Source: Rallus limicola
Lineage: Eukaryota > Chordata > Aves > Gruiformes > Rallidae
NCBI GenBank assembly: GCA_022605955.1
Contig: JAKCOZ010000001.1
Span: 22,436,146-22,500,145 of the forward strand
Length of the DNA stretch: 64,000 nucleotides
Direction of reading: 5' to 3'
The notes beneath the pieces were generated by a model that worked only from the letters and a program-made list of their open reading frames with translations, did not search any database and was not told the origin of the DNA. Position numbers and translations under genes: made by a program. Within the stretch, counting starts at the first letter, position 1. Each line of letters starts with the position of its first letter. Shown here piece after piece: positions 10,667 to 22,954 of this stretch.

Positions 10667-13600
10667 CTAGGGACCAGGAAAAGCCACAGGTAAGACAGTA
10701 TGTCAACCAAGGAACAAACATCTGCTATCAGCACTTTGGCAGCCAGCAATTCAACAACCCCAGGTAGCTCTGCACACATCCCCGCCAGGTCTCCTCATCA
10801 GCTCATTTTAAAGGATCGACAGACTCCAGCCACAACTCACCATCAACCTCCCCGTACCACCTGTTCGAGAGCTTTGCTGAACAGCAGGTACCTGAGGCAA
10901 AGAGGGGTGGTTTTAGCCCCACCTGAAAGGGAATTGGCTTCTGATGCTGCCTGCAATGGTGCAGATGCACACAAGTAGGAGTGCCCTAATGGCAGGAGTG
11001 TGGACATCAGGGACAGTCACACCTGCGAGTCACCTTGCACCCAACCACCAGCCTGGCCAGGGTCTGCAGCCTGTACTGCTATGGCCCCTCAACCCACACT
11101 TCTGCAATTGTACCTTTTCCATACATTGTCCCATGAGTCCCACAGATCCTCCAGTCAAAGTTCTGCTCACAGATGGCGGGCATGTGGGATGGACTTGTCC
11201 CATGGAACAGGAGCCGCTCATCCACACATTTATTGAGCTTCTTCATCTGCTCCTTTTGCCTGGGGGGGACAAAACAAAAAACCCAACCCTGGTTCAAATG
11301 AGGTTAGTTTTCCAACTCAACTCCTACTTTTGGGTCATGAAGGAACAGTGACACAAACCCCTCAGTGGGGCTACAGGCTGCTTTTCACTTCTGTTGGTAC
11401 CCTGCTGAACAGCTGGCTCCTTCCAGCAAAACCAAACATTCTCAGCATTGCTGTGGCCTGCGTCACCCACAACTCCATACCACATGAGAGAGTAAAGTGA
11501 CAAACATCTCTCGACTGGGATGTGGTCAGTTCCAGGTTATATAAATCCTGAATGCATAAATATGGTTATAAAACTGAGCTGTACAAAGCCACAGTGAAGA
11601 TTGCATAATCTCTGCCCCAATCTGTACCACATGAAAGTTTGCTTTTTTTTGCTTGTTTTCTTTTTTAAATCCCATGTGGAAGAGACCAAGAAACAAAAAG
11701 AATACATTTGAGATACCACAGCTCAGTCATGGTGAAAGAAAATAACTTTCTTTTCTCTCTTTTTCAGTAACACTATAAAGAACCCCTCATACAACCTGAT
11801 AAGTTATGTGAGAGCACAGAGACAACCCCAACAACCTGAACACTGAGATAGGAGCCCCAGCCTCTCCCAGGACTGCCCCAGGGGACGTGGGGATACCCAG
11901 AGCCATGAGCAATGGAAACGTTCTGGAGCAGCTCAGGGACAGAAGTGGGCTACTGCCTACAGGAGCGTGGGACTCATTATTGGACAGCAGGGAACAGCAC
12001 AGGTCTTGCCATGGGATGCTTAACAGAGGAACTGTAGGTGAGAGCAGGGAGGGAGCAAGTGGTCTGAGGATGAACAAAGAAGGAAAAATAAATGGATAAT
12101 GGGGTAAAAAGAACTGGTTGTGTATAAAGAGGCAACTGGCTGGTCAGTAGGCTTCCCTGTTCCTGATCAATGCAGGCTGCCCTATCTTATTAAACTCCAT
12201 TTTTAACTCTTACCTGGGTGATGGACTCTCCAAGTCTGTGTGCATATGGGGGTCTGGGTGCAGCAACTGGAGTGAGACCTTAGATCACAGGAACTTCACA
12301 TCTCACAGCACCAGTAAATGCAGCAAGTGAGGGGTTGTGTGTCCATGTGGGAACACTAGCCAATATCATACTGGATGTCCAGAGAGGAGGGTACCTGGCC
12401 TGGGACTCAGGTATCAGAGCAGTCATAAGTCTGGGCCAGATGCTGAAGAGATGAGAAGTACTGAACTTCCTTACCAGGGGGACTAGGAAATCTAGCCCAA
12501 CCACTGAGGACACCAGGAAGTCTATTGAGACCCACATGTGTGTGTCTATGCAGAATGTAACTAGAGTTGGGCTGAGTATCTAAGACCAGCTGTACCCTAG
12601 AGGGTCCCATACATATACGTATGTTCCAGTAACTGGCTTTCATCCCAATTAGCCAGAGGAATGGAACAGGATGAGGCTCTTGGGGCTGTTTATGGCTGTG
12701 TGAGGGCTGTGCTGTCTTTGTTGGATTTTGTGGCCAGCTGCGTGTGCATTCATATGTTTTGTGTACATGTGTGTGCTTGTGCCTGTGCCTCTCCTGGGAA
12801 CACGTGCTGAACCTTGCTACCAGCTGCCCCAGGCACACAGATACGTGGCAGTCTCATCTCTGCTGGGCTGCTGGATTTGGCAGCTCCTCAGACTAGAGGA
12901 CAATAGATTGGAAAACACCAGCCTTCAGCTACCGTAAAGGTAATGAAATAAAATAGATACAGACCACTGAAAAACTTGCCAAAGTGTTGGGTTCTGAATC
13001 CTCTGCAGTTGGTGGATGCAGTAATTTTTCATCGTCTTCTCAAACAGACTCTTAATGTTTCCATATTCTTGGGAAGTGCAGCTGAGCTGTACCAACTGAA
13101 AATTTTAAAAACAACAAAAATAAGGTATTACTGATAGTAACAATTCCCAGTCCTTCCACAGGACCCATCAACCTCCTCACATCAGAGGAAAAAACCCTGC
13201 CAGTAAAACCACAACCTTCTCCTATCTCTCCGGTTAACCCCCTTCTCCCTACCTTCACCCTCACTCCCCACATGCAATCACAGGCATTGACTGAGGGAAA
13301 TGAATGCAACTCCACACGAGCTTCCTTTCATGGACACACCTCCACATCTAGGTTATTTTTACTTCAGAGTAACCTAAAGATGAAATGCAGAGCAGTATTC
13401 AGGCTGGAGAAATGTGAATATCAGTTTCATCCTAATTTGGCACCCCAGCTCCTTCTAGTTTCTTCCCTACAGGGCTAAGCCCTAGTTTTGCCACAACCAG
13501 TAACATTTTGCCTTAAATCCACAGAGGAAACACTACAACAACCCCTTAAAATGCAAGGCATTTGGTTTATTGGAGGATCAGTTGCCTTGGGGAAGTGCAA

Positions 13601-16600
13601 AGGACAGGTCAAACCAGTAATGGCCAAAGGGCATTTCTTATCTTATGGTATATGTAGGGGGTCTCATGGAGCCTCCCAGGAGACACAGGTCTCTTCTAAA
13701 TATGAAACTGACAGCCTTGTTTCACCTCATAGTTGCCTACTTTATAAGACATGTTTAAAAGCTGGGAACATCTCAAGTACCTTGGATCATGTTCTCTTCA
13801 GAAGTCAGTACAGGACTGAGCTCTCCCTCCCCATTGGGGAGCTGGAAACACCTACCTTGAACCCAATATCAGGCAGTGCAGATTTGTCCCAGTGTGGAGG
13901 ACAGGCAGAACATGATAGGGCCACATTTTGGCTGCAGAAAAGCAAAAGGAGCAAATCAGTCCTTGATACTCCTAAGCAAATTCCCTTTCTAGAGGATCCA
14001 GCCACTGGCTCTATAGCAGCCTTCAGGTATCCCTGGATTTTTGTTTTATTTTCCACATAAACATGAACCCTTTCTCCAGTTTAGATTTCCACACACATCT
14101 AGTGGCACTAATGCATCGCTTGGCAGGTGAAGACACTGGTTGGAGAGCTTCAAATGAGAAGTAACATGCTCCTAGCCAGGTGGTTTACACAACTGCTGCA
14201 GATAGCCCTCCACGTGGGCTGCTCTAGGGAAACCAGAGTGTGAGCCCTCTCCCTCCATGTGGCTACTCATCTCTAAATCACTGGCCAGACATGGCCTGTC
14301 CCCAGGAGCAAGCCTGTTGGGAGGCTATGGGTGGGCAGCTGTGCCCTGCAGGCACTACTGCACCAGTCAGTGATGCACTAACACCCTCCTGACACACATG
14401 TTTTAACCCAGGCAGAGAGAAGCCTTAGCATCCATTCAGGAGCTACAGGTAGTGTTCTTTGTGAATCAACCCATGCTTGGTTGAATCAACCCTTAAGTTG
14501 GGTTCTTAAGGGTCCTTAAATCGGACCTTTGGCTTCAAATGCAGTTGGTGAGTTTCTGAAGCAAAGGTGGCTATTTAAGCAGGGGCACAACTAACTTTTA
14601 CAGCAGATGTGCCCAGATTCTATCAGCTGAACTTCCTTTAAAAAAGTCCTAAGATTCGGGTATCCCAAATAACTGCACCCAGTTCTCTTCATTTAGAGGG
14701 ATTTGCTTCTGTGCTTTGTTTTATCCTCAGCTTCCCAGGGGATGACATCTATCTGCTCCATACTTCTTAGGACTGTCAGTCCTTTGCTCCAACTCTGTGC
14801 ACTGTTTATTTTGTATTTTTGGGTCATAAATCAAGGAATAAAACTTTCTGGCACAGTAGTGGCAGCCCTGTGTGGCCTTGCTTCACAGAGAGAATAAATC
14901 TACCTAGAAGTTTCTCACAGCTGCCAGGGGCTGCCACCAAACATCCCCCCAGCACACTTCACAGAAGTGCTGCATAATTTGCAAAGACCATCACTGTGGA
15001 ATGTGCCCTTAAGCCAGTCAGCAAAAATTATCTAGAAATTAATTTAAGAAATCAAAAATTGAATTATATACAGGTAGGAGGAACTTATTTGCAGAAAGGT
15101 GCTATCATCTAGAGACATGATTAAAAAAAGAATGTGTATTATTACCTTCTGTCTAGTCCACCTTGAGAGTTCAGAAACTTTGGCCGTCGGACAACTTCTC
15201 TTTCAGTTTTATACCTCAAATTTGTTTGGACCATGGCTTATAAGAAAAACACAATGACTCAATAATTAGATAATTCATTGTCCAGGGATGCACATTTAGG
15301 TGTTTAGAAAAAAATTTAAAAAGAGGTAGCCCTGGATACCACATGGTGGTGCTCCCTCTACCATACTAACCCCACTCCATACTTTGAAACCATTCACACT
15401 TCATAGAATCATGGAATGTGTTAGACTGGAAGGGAGGTTTATAGGCCATCTAGTCCAACCCCCTGCAGTAAGCAGGGACACCTTTAACTAGATCAGGTTG
15501 CTCAGAGCTTCATCAAGCCTGACCTTGAATGTCTCCAGGGATGGGGCCTCCACCACCTCTGTGGGTGACCTGTTTTAGTGACTAACCACCCTCACAGTAA
15601 ATAACTTCTTCCTGTTGTCTAATATAAACCTACCCTGCTCTAGTTTAAAACCATTGCTCCTCATCCTATCACTACAAACAGCACCCCCCAGCTTTCCTGT
15701 AGGCCTCTTCAGGTACTGGGAGGCTGCAGTAAGGTCCCCGCAGAGGAGCCTTCTCCTCTCTACAGTAAACAAGCCCAACTCTCTCAGCCTGTCTTCATAG
15801 AAGAGGTGCTCCAGCCCAAATTAGAGGTGCTCCAGCCCTCTAATCATCCTTGTGGCCTTCCTCTGGACCTATTTCAAGAGGTCCATGACATTCTTGTGCT
15901 GAGGATGTGATTGGCCTTCTGGGCTGCAAATGCTCATTGTTGTCTCATGTCCAGCTTTTCACTCATCAGTACCCCCAAGTCTTTTTCTGCAGGATTGCTC
16001 TCTATCACCTCATTCCCCACTCACACTGCTTCTGCTTGGAGATCAGCATCATCAACCACCAGCTAGCATAGGTTTTTAAGCTCAAAGACAACCAACAACC
16101 AACTGCACCTGCACATGCATTCGCATTATCATCAGGCCTTACAGCAGGAAAGAGTTTTCAATAGGATGGACGCCATAAATCTAGCTTTCCCAGCAGAGTG
16201 AGATCCTTACATGGTGCTAAGAGGAAAGTCTGGTCCTGTAAGAATATCACAGAGTGCATGCTGTACGACATGGCTAATTATCCATTGTTTCCTCCCTTAA
16301 ATACCACTCTCTCTATTCATGCCAGGAAAGAGATTTCAAGTTTGGAAAGCTAACAGGAACTTTAAGGCGGGTAAATAAATTAGAAACAGAAAAGCATTTC
16401 TCATTCTCCCATTCTGTCTCTACACAACCAGCCTTACATCTTCCTTTGCCGCGCTGTATGCTTTCTGACCCCCATAAGTAGCTTGCAAGATGTCTACTGT
16501 GGGCTCACCTTTCACCGTTTGACTTTTCAGTGTTTATCTCTCTCATTTCTCCTCTTTAGTTGTGTAAAACCCAAATGCATAAGCCAAATAGCACGAAGTG

Positions 16601-17577
16601 TTTACTCTCAGCTCTTATTCTCACTATAGAATACTGTCAGAGATGGCTTTTTTGACTATAGATGTGCAAGTCTAGAAGCTCGAGTGGGGCATCTCAAAAC
16701 TGCAATGTACATACTGGTCAAGTTCCACTTGGAGAAAACTTACAGGAGGAAAAACACCTGCTCAAAGAAACCCAGGCATGGGGTGAAAACCCCGCATGAG
16801 GGAAGCTACCTCAGAGCCAACTACACACTGTGGTGAACTCAAAACAAGGAGATACTTACCTTCAAAGTTTAACTCATACATCTGAGTTCCAGCTGTGAAG
16901 AACACAGTGCCTTTTGGGTCACTGACAAATTCCCTCTCTATATCTGCAGATGTTAGCGTGGCAGAGCAGTGACCTTGATGCTATAGAAAGAACAGGGAAA
17001 TCACACCAGTTAGAAACCAGTCTTTGGTTTAGGTGACACTGTGGGGAAGTAGCAGCATTTTCCCAGGTCCCTATCACAGGATGCCATTTTGAACTATGTC
17101 CTTAAGGATTCAAGCATTTTGTTCCTCACTGATGGAGGGGTACCCCACTGTGAAGAGCTGCTTGTAACAACTGCAACAGAGTAGCCTTCAGCCTATGTGG
17201 TGAGCTTCAGCCCAAAGACATCCAGCATCTCCGGAAAAAGCACTGACTTTCCAAGCCAGCCCTTTAAATGCTTCCATAGTGTAGCAGTACTGCTCTGAGG
17301 GACAATTAATAAGACAAATCCACCAGGGCATCAAAGCAGCACCGCAAGGGCACCCCAAGGCATGTGTGAAATGCACCAGCTGCAGAATAACATGCCCTAA
17401 GTAATTGTCCAGAAACGGCTTAACAAGAACTTTAGGCATCAACAGATGGATCTCACCTCTTCCCCATACTCAATCCACTGCCCGAATTCATCCAGCCAAT
17501 ACCAAGCGTACTCCATTTCAGAAGCAGACAGGTAAGTCAGAAGATACCACAGGTGCAGAGGAGCTGCTTGCTTGGCC
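10386..17577 (-). CDS. PARP12-like: PARP12/PARP11-like mono-ADP-ribosyltransferase (WWE + PARP), 5' end unresolved
   Basis: Seven phase-matched exons: 17577-17457, 16980-16860, 15236-15146, 13931-13856, 13095-12965, 11259-11114, 10666-10386. The product is one WWE domain (poly-/iso-ADP-ribose-binding fold, YAWYWLDEFGQWIEYGEE) followed by an ADP-ribosyltransferase domain. Catalytic His (LLFHGTS, 11202-11204) and Tyr (GSYFARDASYSH, 10659-10661) are present. The third triad position falls in the AYILEY stretch and looks hydrophobic, as in mono-ADP-ribosylating PARPs. The C-terminus (PSIFVIFEKHQIYP) is closest to PARP12, but no CCCH zinc fingers or second WWE are visible, so the size (about 320 residues from these exons) is like PARP11. 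PARP12 and PARP11 family members are interferon-stimulated and act in the cytoplasm/Golgi or nucleus. One or more 5' exons are missing from my reading. Confidence 0.9.
11114..11259 (-). CDS. PARP12-like: PARP12-like exon with the HGT motif
   Basis: Encodes QKEQMKKLNKCVDERLLFHG and then TSPSHMPAICEQNFDWRICG. His of HGT is the NAD-binding triad residue. Acceptor preceded by seven C residues, donor GTACAA, leaves phase 1. Confidence 0.94.
12965..13095 (-). CDS. PARP12-like: PARP12-like catalytic-domain exon (helical part)
   Basis: Encodes LVQLSCTSQEYGNIKSLFEK and IQRIQNPTLWQVFQW-type sequence (read here QLQRIQNPTLWQVFQ). The run RIQN-LW is typical of this PARP subfamily. The donor is TG|GTCTGT, a weak site, chosen because it rejoins the next exon as FQWQKEQMKK. 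Confidence 0.9.
13856..13931 (-). CDS. PARP12-like: PARP12-like exon at the start of the catalytic domain
   Basis: Encodes QNVALSCSACPPHWDKSALP then DIGFK. The WD-SALPD-GF pattern is that of PARP12. Acceptor CTGCAG, donor GTAGGT, leaves phase 0. Confidence 0.9.
15146..15236 (-). CDS. PARP12-like: PARP12-like linker exon
   Basis: Encodes MVQTNLRYKTEREVVRRPKF then LNSQGGLDR. It parallels the PARP12 run QKNLVYGTTKKVCRRPKY that follows the WWE. Enters phase 1, leaves phase 2 at donor GTAATA. Confidence 0.9.
15400..16040 (-). mobile_element. CR1 LINE 3' part in an intron of the PARP12-like gene
   Basis: Begins on the plus strand with TCATAGAATCATGGAATG, the reverse of the CR1 3' terminus, followed by the reverse of the tail and the end of its coding region. 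Same orientation as the host gene, between the exons at 15146-15236 and 16860-16980. Confidence 0.92.
16860..16980 (-). CDS. PARP12-like: PARP12-like exon, WWE C-terminal half
   Basis: Encodes HQGHCSATLTSADIEREFVS then GTVFFTAGTQMYELNFE, the usual end of a WWE fold (compare PARP12 KHNYELDF). Donor GTAAGT after one base of the next Ala codon. Confidence 0.9.
17457..17577 (-). CDS. PARP12-like: PARP12-like exon with WWE N-terminal half
   Basis: Encodes ASEMEYAWYWLDEFGQWIEY then GEE at donor GTGAGA (phase 0). The low border is firm. The high border is uncertain: acceptor GTCAG gives 17577 and CAAGCAG gives 17563, with different upstream phases. Both put an unusual hydrophobic stretch (LHLWYLLTYL) before the WWE. 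Confidence 0.8.
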
Positions 17578-18138
17578 CTGACATCAGAAGAGAAATCCAG
17601 ATTAAAGTGTGGGTCTTCTCCAAAGCTGCCAAAACCATGTTATCTCCCTGGTCTGGTCACTCCTCAGAAAAGGACACCCTTACTGTTGGAAATTGCATGT
17701 TTGACCCAGAACCAATGAACTGATGTTTGTATGGTTATGGGGCATGGTAAGCAGCACAGAAACAATCCTGACCTCTGTGGCTTGGACTCCAGTCACAGAT
17801 TTTCTCTAAAACATACATTTCTAAACTACACATCGGAAGAAAAAACAACTTGACTCAATAAACTCAGTTTGTTATGTGAAGTCCAAGGGTGCCATCTGGC
17901 TAACGGGAGGAAGATTTATCTTCTAGTCTTTGCCTGATCAGTTGCAGGAGTCAGAATGCCTTCAGAGAGCACTGCTAGCATCACCCCTCCTTCAGTGTTC
18001 AGGAAAGCAAAGCTGTCACTCACAGGTGCTGTACCTGGAGTAGGTGCCCAGGTGCTGGCAATGGGAGGGCTGCAGGGGTGGCATTCATGAGAAGGAACCA
18101 GGGGTGGCCCATGCCAGGCACAGCCAGCTCAACAGATT

Positions 18139-19140
18139 GATGGAACAGTGGGGTTTGGAAGGGGCCTCTGAAGAACATCTAGTCCAACCCCCATCCTAAA
18201 GTAGGGTCACACATAGTAGGCTGCACAGTATTGTTTCAAGGTGAGTCTGAATCTCTCCAGAGAAGGAGACTCCACAACCTCTCTGAGCAGCCTGCCCCAG
18301 TGCTGTCACCCTCACGGGGAAGAAGTTTTTCCTCAAGTTCACATGGAACTTCCTGTGTTCCAGTTTGTGCTCATTGCTCTTTGTCCTATCACTGGGCACC
18401 ACTGAAAAGAGCCTGGCCCCATTCGTCTAGACATCTGCCCTTTAGATATTCGTAAGCAGTGATTAGATCTTCTCTCAGTCTTCTCTTTTCCAGGCTAAAC
18501 AGACCCAGGACTCTCATCCTTTCCTCATACAAGAGATGCTCTAGTCTTCTCATCATCCTCACAGCCCTCCAGTAGCTCCTGTCTTTCTTGAACTGGGGAG
18601 TCCAGAACTGGACACAGAAATCTAGATATGGCTTCACCAGGCCAGAGTAGAGGGGAAGGATAACCTCACTTAACCTGCTGGTCATGCTCTTTTTAATGCT
18701 TCCCAGGTACCACTGGCCTTCTGAGCCACAGGGGCACATTGCTAGCTCATGGAGAGCTTGTTGCCATCCACCAGGACCCACAGGTCCTTCTCTGCAGAGC
18801 TGCTTCCCAGCAGGTTAGCCCCTACAATGTACTGGTGCTGGGATTGTTCCTCCTGCACTTGCCTTGGATGAACTTCATTTGGTTCCGCTCTGTCCAATTC
18901 TCTAGTCTGTCAGGATCACACTGGACAGCAGCGCAGCCTTCTGGCCTGTCAGCCACTCCTCCCAGTTTTGTATCATCAGCAAATTTGCTGGGTGCACTTC
19001 AATTCAATATGTTGAATAAGACCAGACCAAGCACTGACCCTTGGGCCACACCACTAGCTACGGGCCTTCAACTAGACTCCATGTCATTTATCCACAGCAG
19101 GACACAACTGAGCCCATCGATCAAGCTGGTGGCACTTCTA
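18139..19140 (-). mobile_element. CR1 LINE 3' part, about 1 kb
   Basis: Reverse of CR1 from GGGTTGGACTAGATG-like tail sequence through the end of the reverse transcriptase region (KFADDTK equivalent near 18970-18990, seen as ccaaatttgctg-type antisense). The two CR1s at 2138 and 18139 share long stretches. Confidence 0.88.
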
Positions 19141-19189
19141 AGAAAGCTTCCCAGCAGTGGGAGAAAATGTGTGAGAAACAGCCCTGCAA

Positions 19190-19900
19190 ACAGCCAAATC
19201 AGCGAAGAAGCAGGAGAGAGGTGGTCCAGGTGCTGGAGCAGAGATTCCTCTCCAGCCCATAGAGAAGTCCATGGTGAAGCTGACTGACCTTGCTTCAACT
19301 TGTGGAGCAGATATCTACACTGCAGTCCTGAAGGACCCCAAGCTGCAGCATGTGGACATGCCCTGAAGGAAGCTGGACTCCATGAAGAGAAGCCCATGCT
19401 TATCCCAAAGCCAAGCTTATCCCAAAGGACAGCAGCATGTAGGAAGAAGCCGTGATGGAGCATGGGAAATTTCAGAGGATGATGGAGTAGCAGAGGACTG
19501 CTCATTTCACATCCCCTCCTCTGTATTGCTTGGGCTGGATGGGGAAGGGGGTGGGGAAGACAAGGGGCAAAGGGGAGATGTAAGAGTCAGGAATGAAGGA
19601 GTGAAGTTGAGTCCGGAAGAAGGTGGGATGGTGGTTTTGCCCCAGCTGAGAGCCGAGCACCACACAGTCTCTTTCTCTTTAAAAGGAAGAAGGGGGAGGG
19701 GGAGAAGTCTGTGAATATTTATTGTGAATAAATTAACTTTCCCCAAGCCAAGTCTGTTTTGCCCAGGAGGATAGTTGGTGAGCTGGTAACTTTATAACAA
19801 CTCTTATTTTCTTCCTTGTCCTGCCATGGAGGGGGAGCAAGAAAGCAGCTGGGTAGGCACGTGGCAGCTAGCCAAGGTCAAATTCCTTGGAGGGGGAGAA
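19190..19900 (+). repeat. Avian interspersed repeat, class uncertain (LTR-like 3' part)
   Basis: Contains short units about a 'contribution' pattern (CTGGAGCAG, CCTGAAGGA, AGCCCATGCT) and a 3' part with AATAAATTAACTTTCCCCAAG and GTCTGTTTTGCCC. I recall this arrangement from many bird genomes, where a block of degenerate repeats is followed by a polyadenylation-like segment. It lies against the CR1 at 18139-19140. The class (LTR versus other) is not settled. Confidence 0.55.
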
Positions 19901-20177
19901 TTAAAACAAAAATAAATCACTTCCCAGCAAAGTCTCTGCTCTGTGCTCTACCCCAGAAACACAGCACCTACAAAGAGAAGCAGCTGAAACATGTACTCAC
20001 CAAAAAGTCAAATTCAGAGGACCTTACTTCACTTGCCACTGTGCTTCAGTTTCCTTTGAATGCCCCACTCATGGACCCAGACAACATTTTTCTATGCTTC
20101 TCATCACTGCTGCTCCTACAACATTACCCTGTTGTGGAGCATGTATGTGCCACCAAGAGCTACCCACCTGCCTGCCG

Positions 20178-20300
20178 TGGCGTTTGCAATGGTTTGTGGC
20201 CGAGCTACTCAGTTCCATCTGCAGGAAGAATTTGAACACAGCGCTCAAAGAAACTGGAAGCGATCCGGCTCTGACGGCCTGATGCTTTGGCAGGGGTCAC
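20178..20300 (-). other. Possible 5' exon of the PARP12-like gene
   Basis: On the minus strand a run with several CpGs precedes ATG in context GCAGATGG; the frame reads MELSSSATNHCKRHGRQ and then meets donor CAG|GTGGGT. It ends phase 0, which does not fit directly onto the WWE exon, so another exon would be needed. No homology supports it. Only a candidate. Confidence 0.15.
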
Positions 20301-20888
20301 AGGTATTAAGAGCAAACTAATCAGAGGAAAACGTCACAGGAGGAGCTCCTTCACAGAGCTGGTTACAGTACAAAGGTCCACAAAAAAGACTTGGCAGCTC
20401 TTGGGCTGCCAGAACAAAGAGCAGGGAAGGACCCTAATGTCCTTTGCAGCCACAACTTGTTCCAGCGCTGTCTTCAGACCGTGGTTGCTTTGTACACAGT
20501 AACACCAACCAGGCCTATTCCTAGAAAAACGGTCCTAATTAATTTTTTTCTCAAATCCCATTGCAGAAGACTCATGAGACCCAGTCCTCCAGGAAAGCTT
20601 TTTTTTGGAGGCAACTACTTCTTCTCTCCCCTCTGCTATTGTTGCTGCTGCCACAGCAGAAGACTTTGAACTTCGTGGATATCAAGTATTGGCTTTGAGG
20701 GGGCAGAGGGAAAGCAGTAAAGTGGGGAAGTAAGGTGGGATGATATTTCCAGACAGCTTTTCTCCACTGCTCCCCTCATCCCTACTCCATCTCTTCCCAC
20801 TGCTCTGATGGTTGCCAAGCCCTGCTGAAACCCAGGACTCCTGCTCTTCCCTAACTCATCAGCTTTCCAAAACGTACAGTTGTGCCTT

Positions 20889-20900
20889 ACTTTCACTTTC
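20889..20900 (-). promoter_or_regulatory. Interferon-stimulated response element-like motif
   Basis: Minus strand reads GAAAGTGAAAGT, a perfect fit to GAAANNGAAA, inside the wider GGGAAGTGAAAGTGAAAG (about 20890-20907). It sits about 3.3 kb upstream of the first recognised PARP12-like exon and 2.5 kb downstream of the transporter stop. Since PARP12-type genes are interferon-induced, it is a plausible control element, but the transcription start is not identified. Confidence 0.5.
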
Positions 20901-22948
20901 ACTTCCCAGAGATTTCTGCTGTTTATATCTCCACGGGAACAGCCTTATACAGAGGAAGCTTTATATGTAAAAAGCAACTTTGTAGCACCTTTTCTCTCAC
21001 ATGCTTCCTCCTCATGTGGAAGAAAGGGTGAATTAATGAAGCTATAAACTCAGCTCACGGTATGACTAACGGCAAAGAGCTATCCTTCCACAGACCTTAA
21101 AGCCGAGACCAGAAACCACAAAATTCTCAATTTCTCTACCTTCCCTTCTGCCTTTCCTCCCAGCTCAGCAGCACCCCCGGAACACTGTCAGAGCCCACCA
21201 CGCGCCACTTAACCCCAGCTCCCCTACTCACAGTCCTGCCACCAGGCTGCCCAGCCACCACCCCGTGGGTCAGACGAGCCCTCTGAACCTTGGCTCCACA
21301 TGGGAAAGGTCTCCTGGGTGCAATAAACGCGAAATCGGAAATAAAATACAACTGGCCTGTGAGAGCAAATCGTGAGCTCCCAACTTCATGTCTGTACCTC
21401 TCTCTCTCACGGAGCCTCTCCCAGGGGGACGTCAGGGGTGCCTTTGCGCTAGCTACTGGCTCTTGCGAAATGGAGCAGAGTAGAGTTTCCTTCCGGTTAT
21501 TGCACCATATGCACACGCAGCGGCCAGGTGTGAGCAGAGCAGCCAGGCACAGCGGCTGGTTTTTAGCAGATCATCAACAAAATGTAAACTCAATATCCTT
21601 ATGAACCCTACTGCTCAGCTCCTGTGTTGCACACCAATGCTTGCCGTGCCCTGACTCCTCCCATCCTTCTAGTGGCCAGGGAAATTCAGGACCTTCTCCT
21701 TTCAAGAATCCTGCTGGGAGCAGCTTCTGCTGAACATCATTCTTTGAAAGCCAAGAGCTGGCATTGCCTTGCAAAGCAAACCCCAAATCTCAATGCAAGA
21801 AGAGGGAGCATGTCTCCTTGCACTCTCTGTGTTGGTTACCACACTGTTTGGGAAGGGGTCACAGTACACAGCAGCACACAGAGCAACCCAAACCAGGGGA
21901 AGCCAAGCCCAGAGCCCTGCACTGCAGACTCAGTCAGCCAACGTAGAACTCTTGTGCTGCCCCCAGTATTTGTTTTGCTTTTATCTCTGGGTCTGAGCCT
22001 CCACCCTGTTCTTCCCAGCAGAAAGCAGAGAAGGGTCATGAGCTTTTCCAGCCTGACCTCCAGCCTTGCAGTCTAAAAGGCTAAGAGCATTTCCCAGCAG
22101 CACTCTGAAGCATGAAGCTTAACAACAGGTCAAGTAATATTAATGACACAGACCTGTTGGGATGCAAACATTCTGATATGCTCCTTTGTTTTTGTTGTTA
22201 CACAAATTACATTCAGTCGAACTGCCCAGAACACTTTCAGTTCCCAGTCAGACCAGATTGGTAGTGGCTCAAGCATTAATCACCATTTTTGTTTCTGGAA
22301 AAACTGCACTCTCAGGGCATTTTATAGACACAGTATTAAACAAAAAAAGCCATAAATGTTATTATGGAGTTGAATTGTTTATTCCCCAACTGGCCTTTTT
22401 TTGACTGGTTTTGACCTCTGGCTCTCAGCTCCACAGTTGCTCAACTTTTATGCTTCCCTTTGGCTGATGAGATTTACAGGATCAGGATCTGCAGGTTTGG
22501 TTTTGCACACGTGAATTCTCCAGTAAAATACTCCTCTGACCCAAAGCAAAGAGCCTCAGCCAGGGACAAGGTATCAGCTCTAGGAAAAATATTCTGGCTT
22601 GGTAGAAAATGCCTACATAGCTTTGCTGGGAGCAGCATTCCAGCCTCTCTGAAAACAAACAGCTCACCACAAACTGGAAACTTCAACTCACTGTAAACAT
22701 ACCTTCTGAACATCTTTTTCTTTTTTTTTTTTCTAATTTAATTTTTATCACTTCTAATTGCAGTGTCATCCATGGAGCTGTTGAAGCTCTGATTTCTATT
22801 GTAACCATATCCATGGCACAATGTCTGTCTGCATTTCCAGTATCTGACAGGTCTTTGAGCAGACATCCTACGTATAGCCCTGCAAGACCATTTTCCTGCA
22901 CATTCAGCAGAGGCACCCGAGGGTAGTTTTTCTGCATATGCCAAATGA

Positions 22949-22954
22949 TTTATT
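22949..22954 (-). promoter_or_regulatory. Candidate polyadenylation signal for the transporter
   Basis: AATAAA on the minus strand, about 490 nt past the TAG of exon 12. No closer AATAAA was seen. This is positional inference only. Confidence 0.3.

Noticed and set aside
18139..18480. Open frames within the CR1 blocks
   Set aside because: They are antisense or degraded CR1 sequence, not host genes.
19981..20056. Possible PARP12-like exon ending at a GTGAGT donor (frame ASEVRSSEFDFL)
   Set aside because: Short, no clear family match, and its phase does not join the WWE exon.
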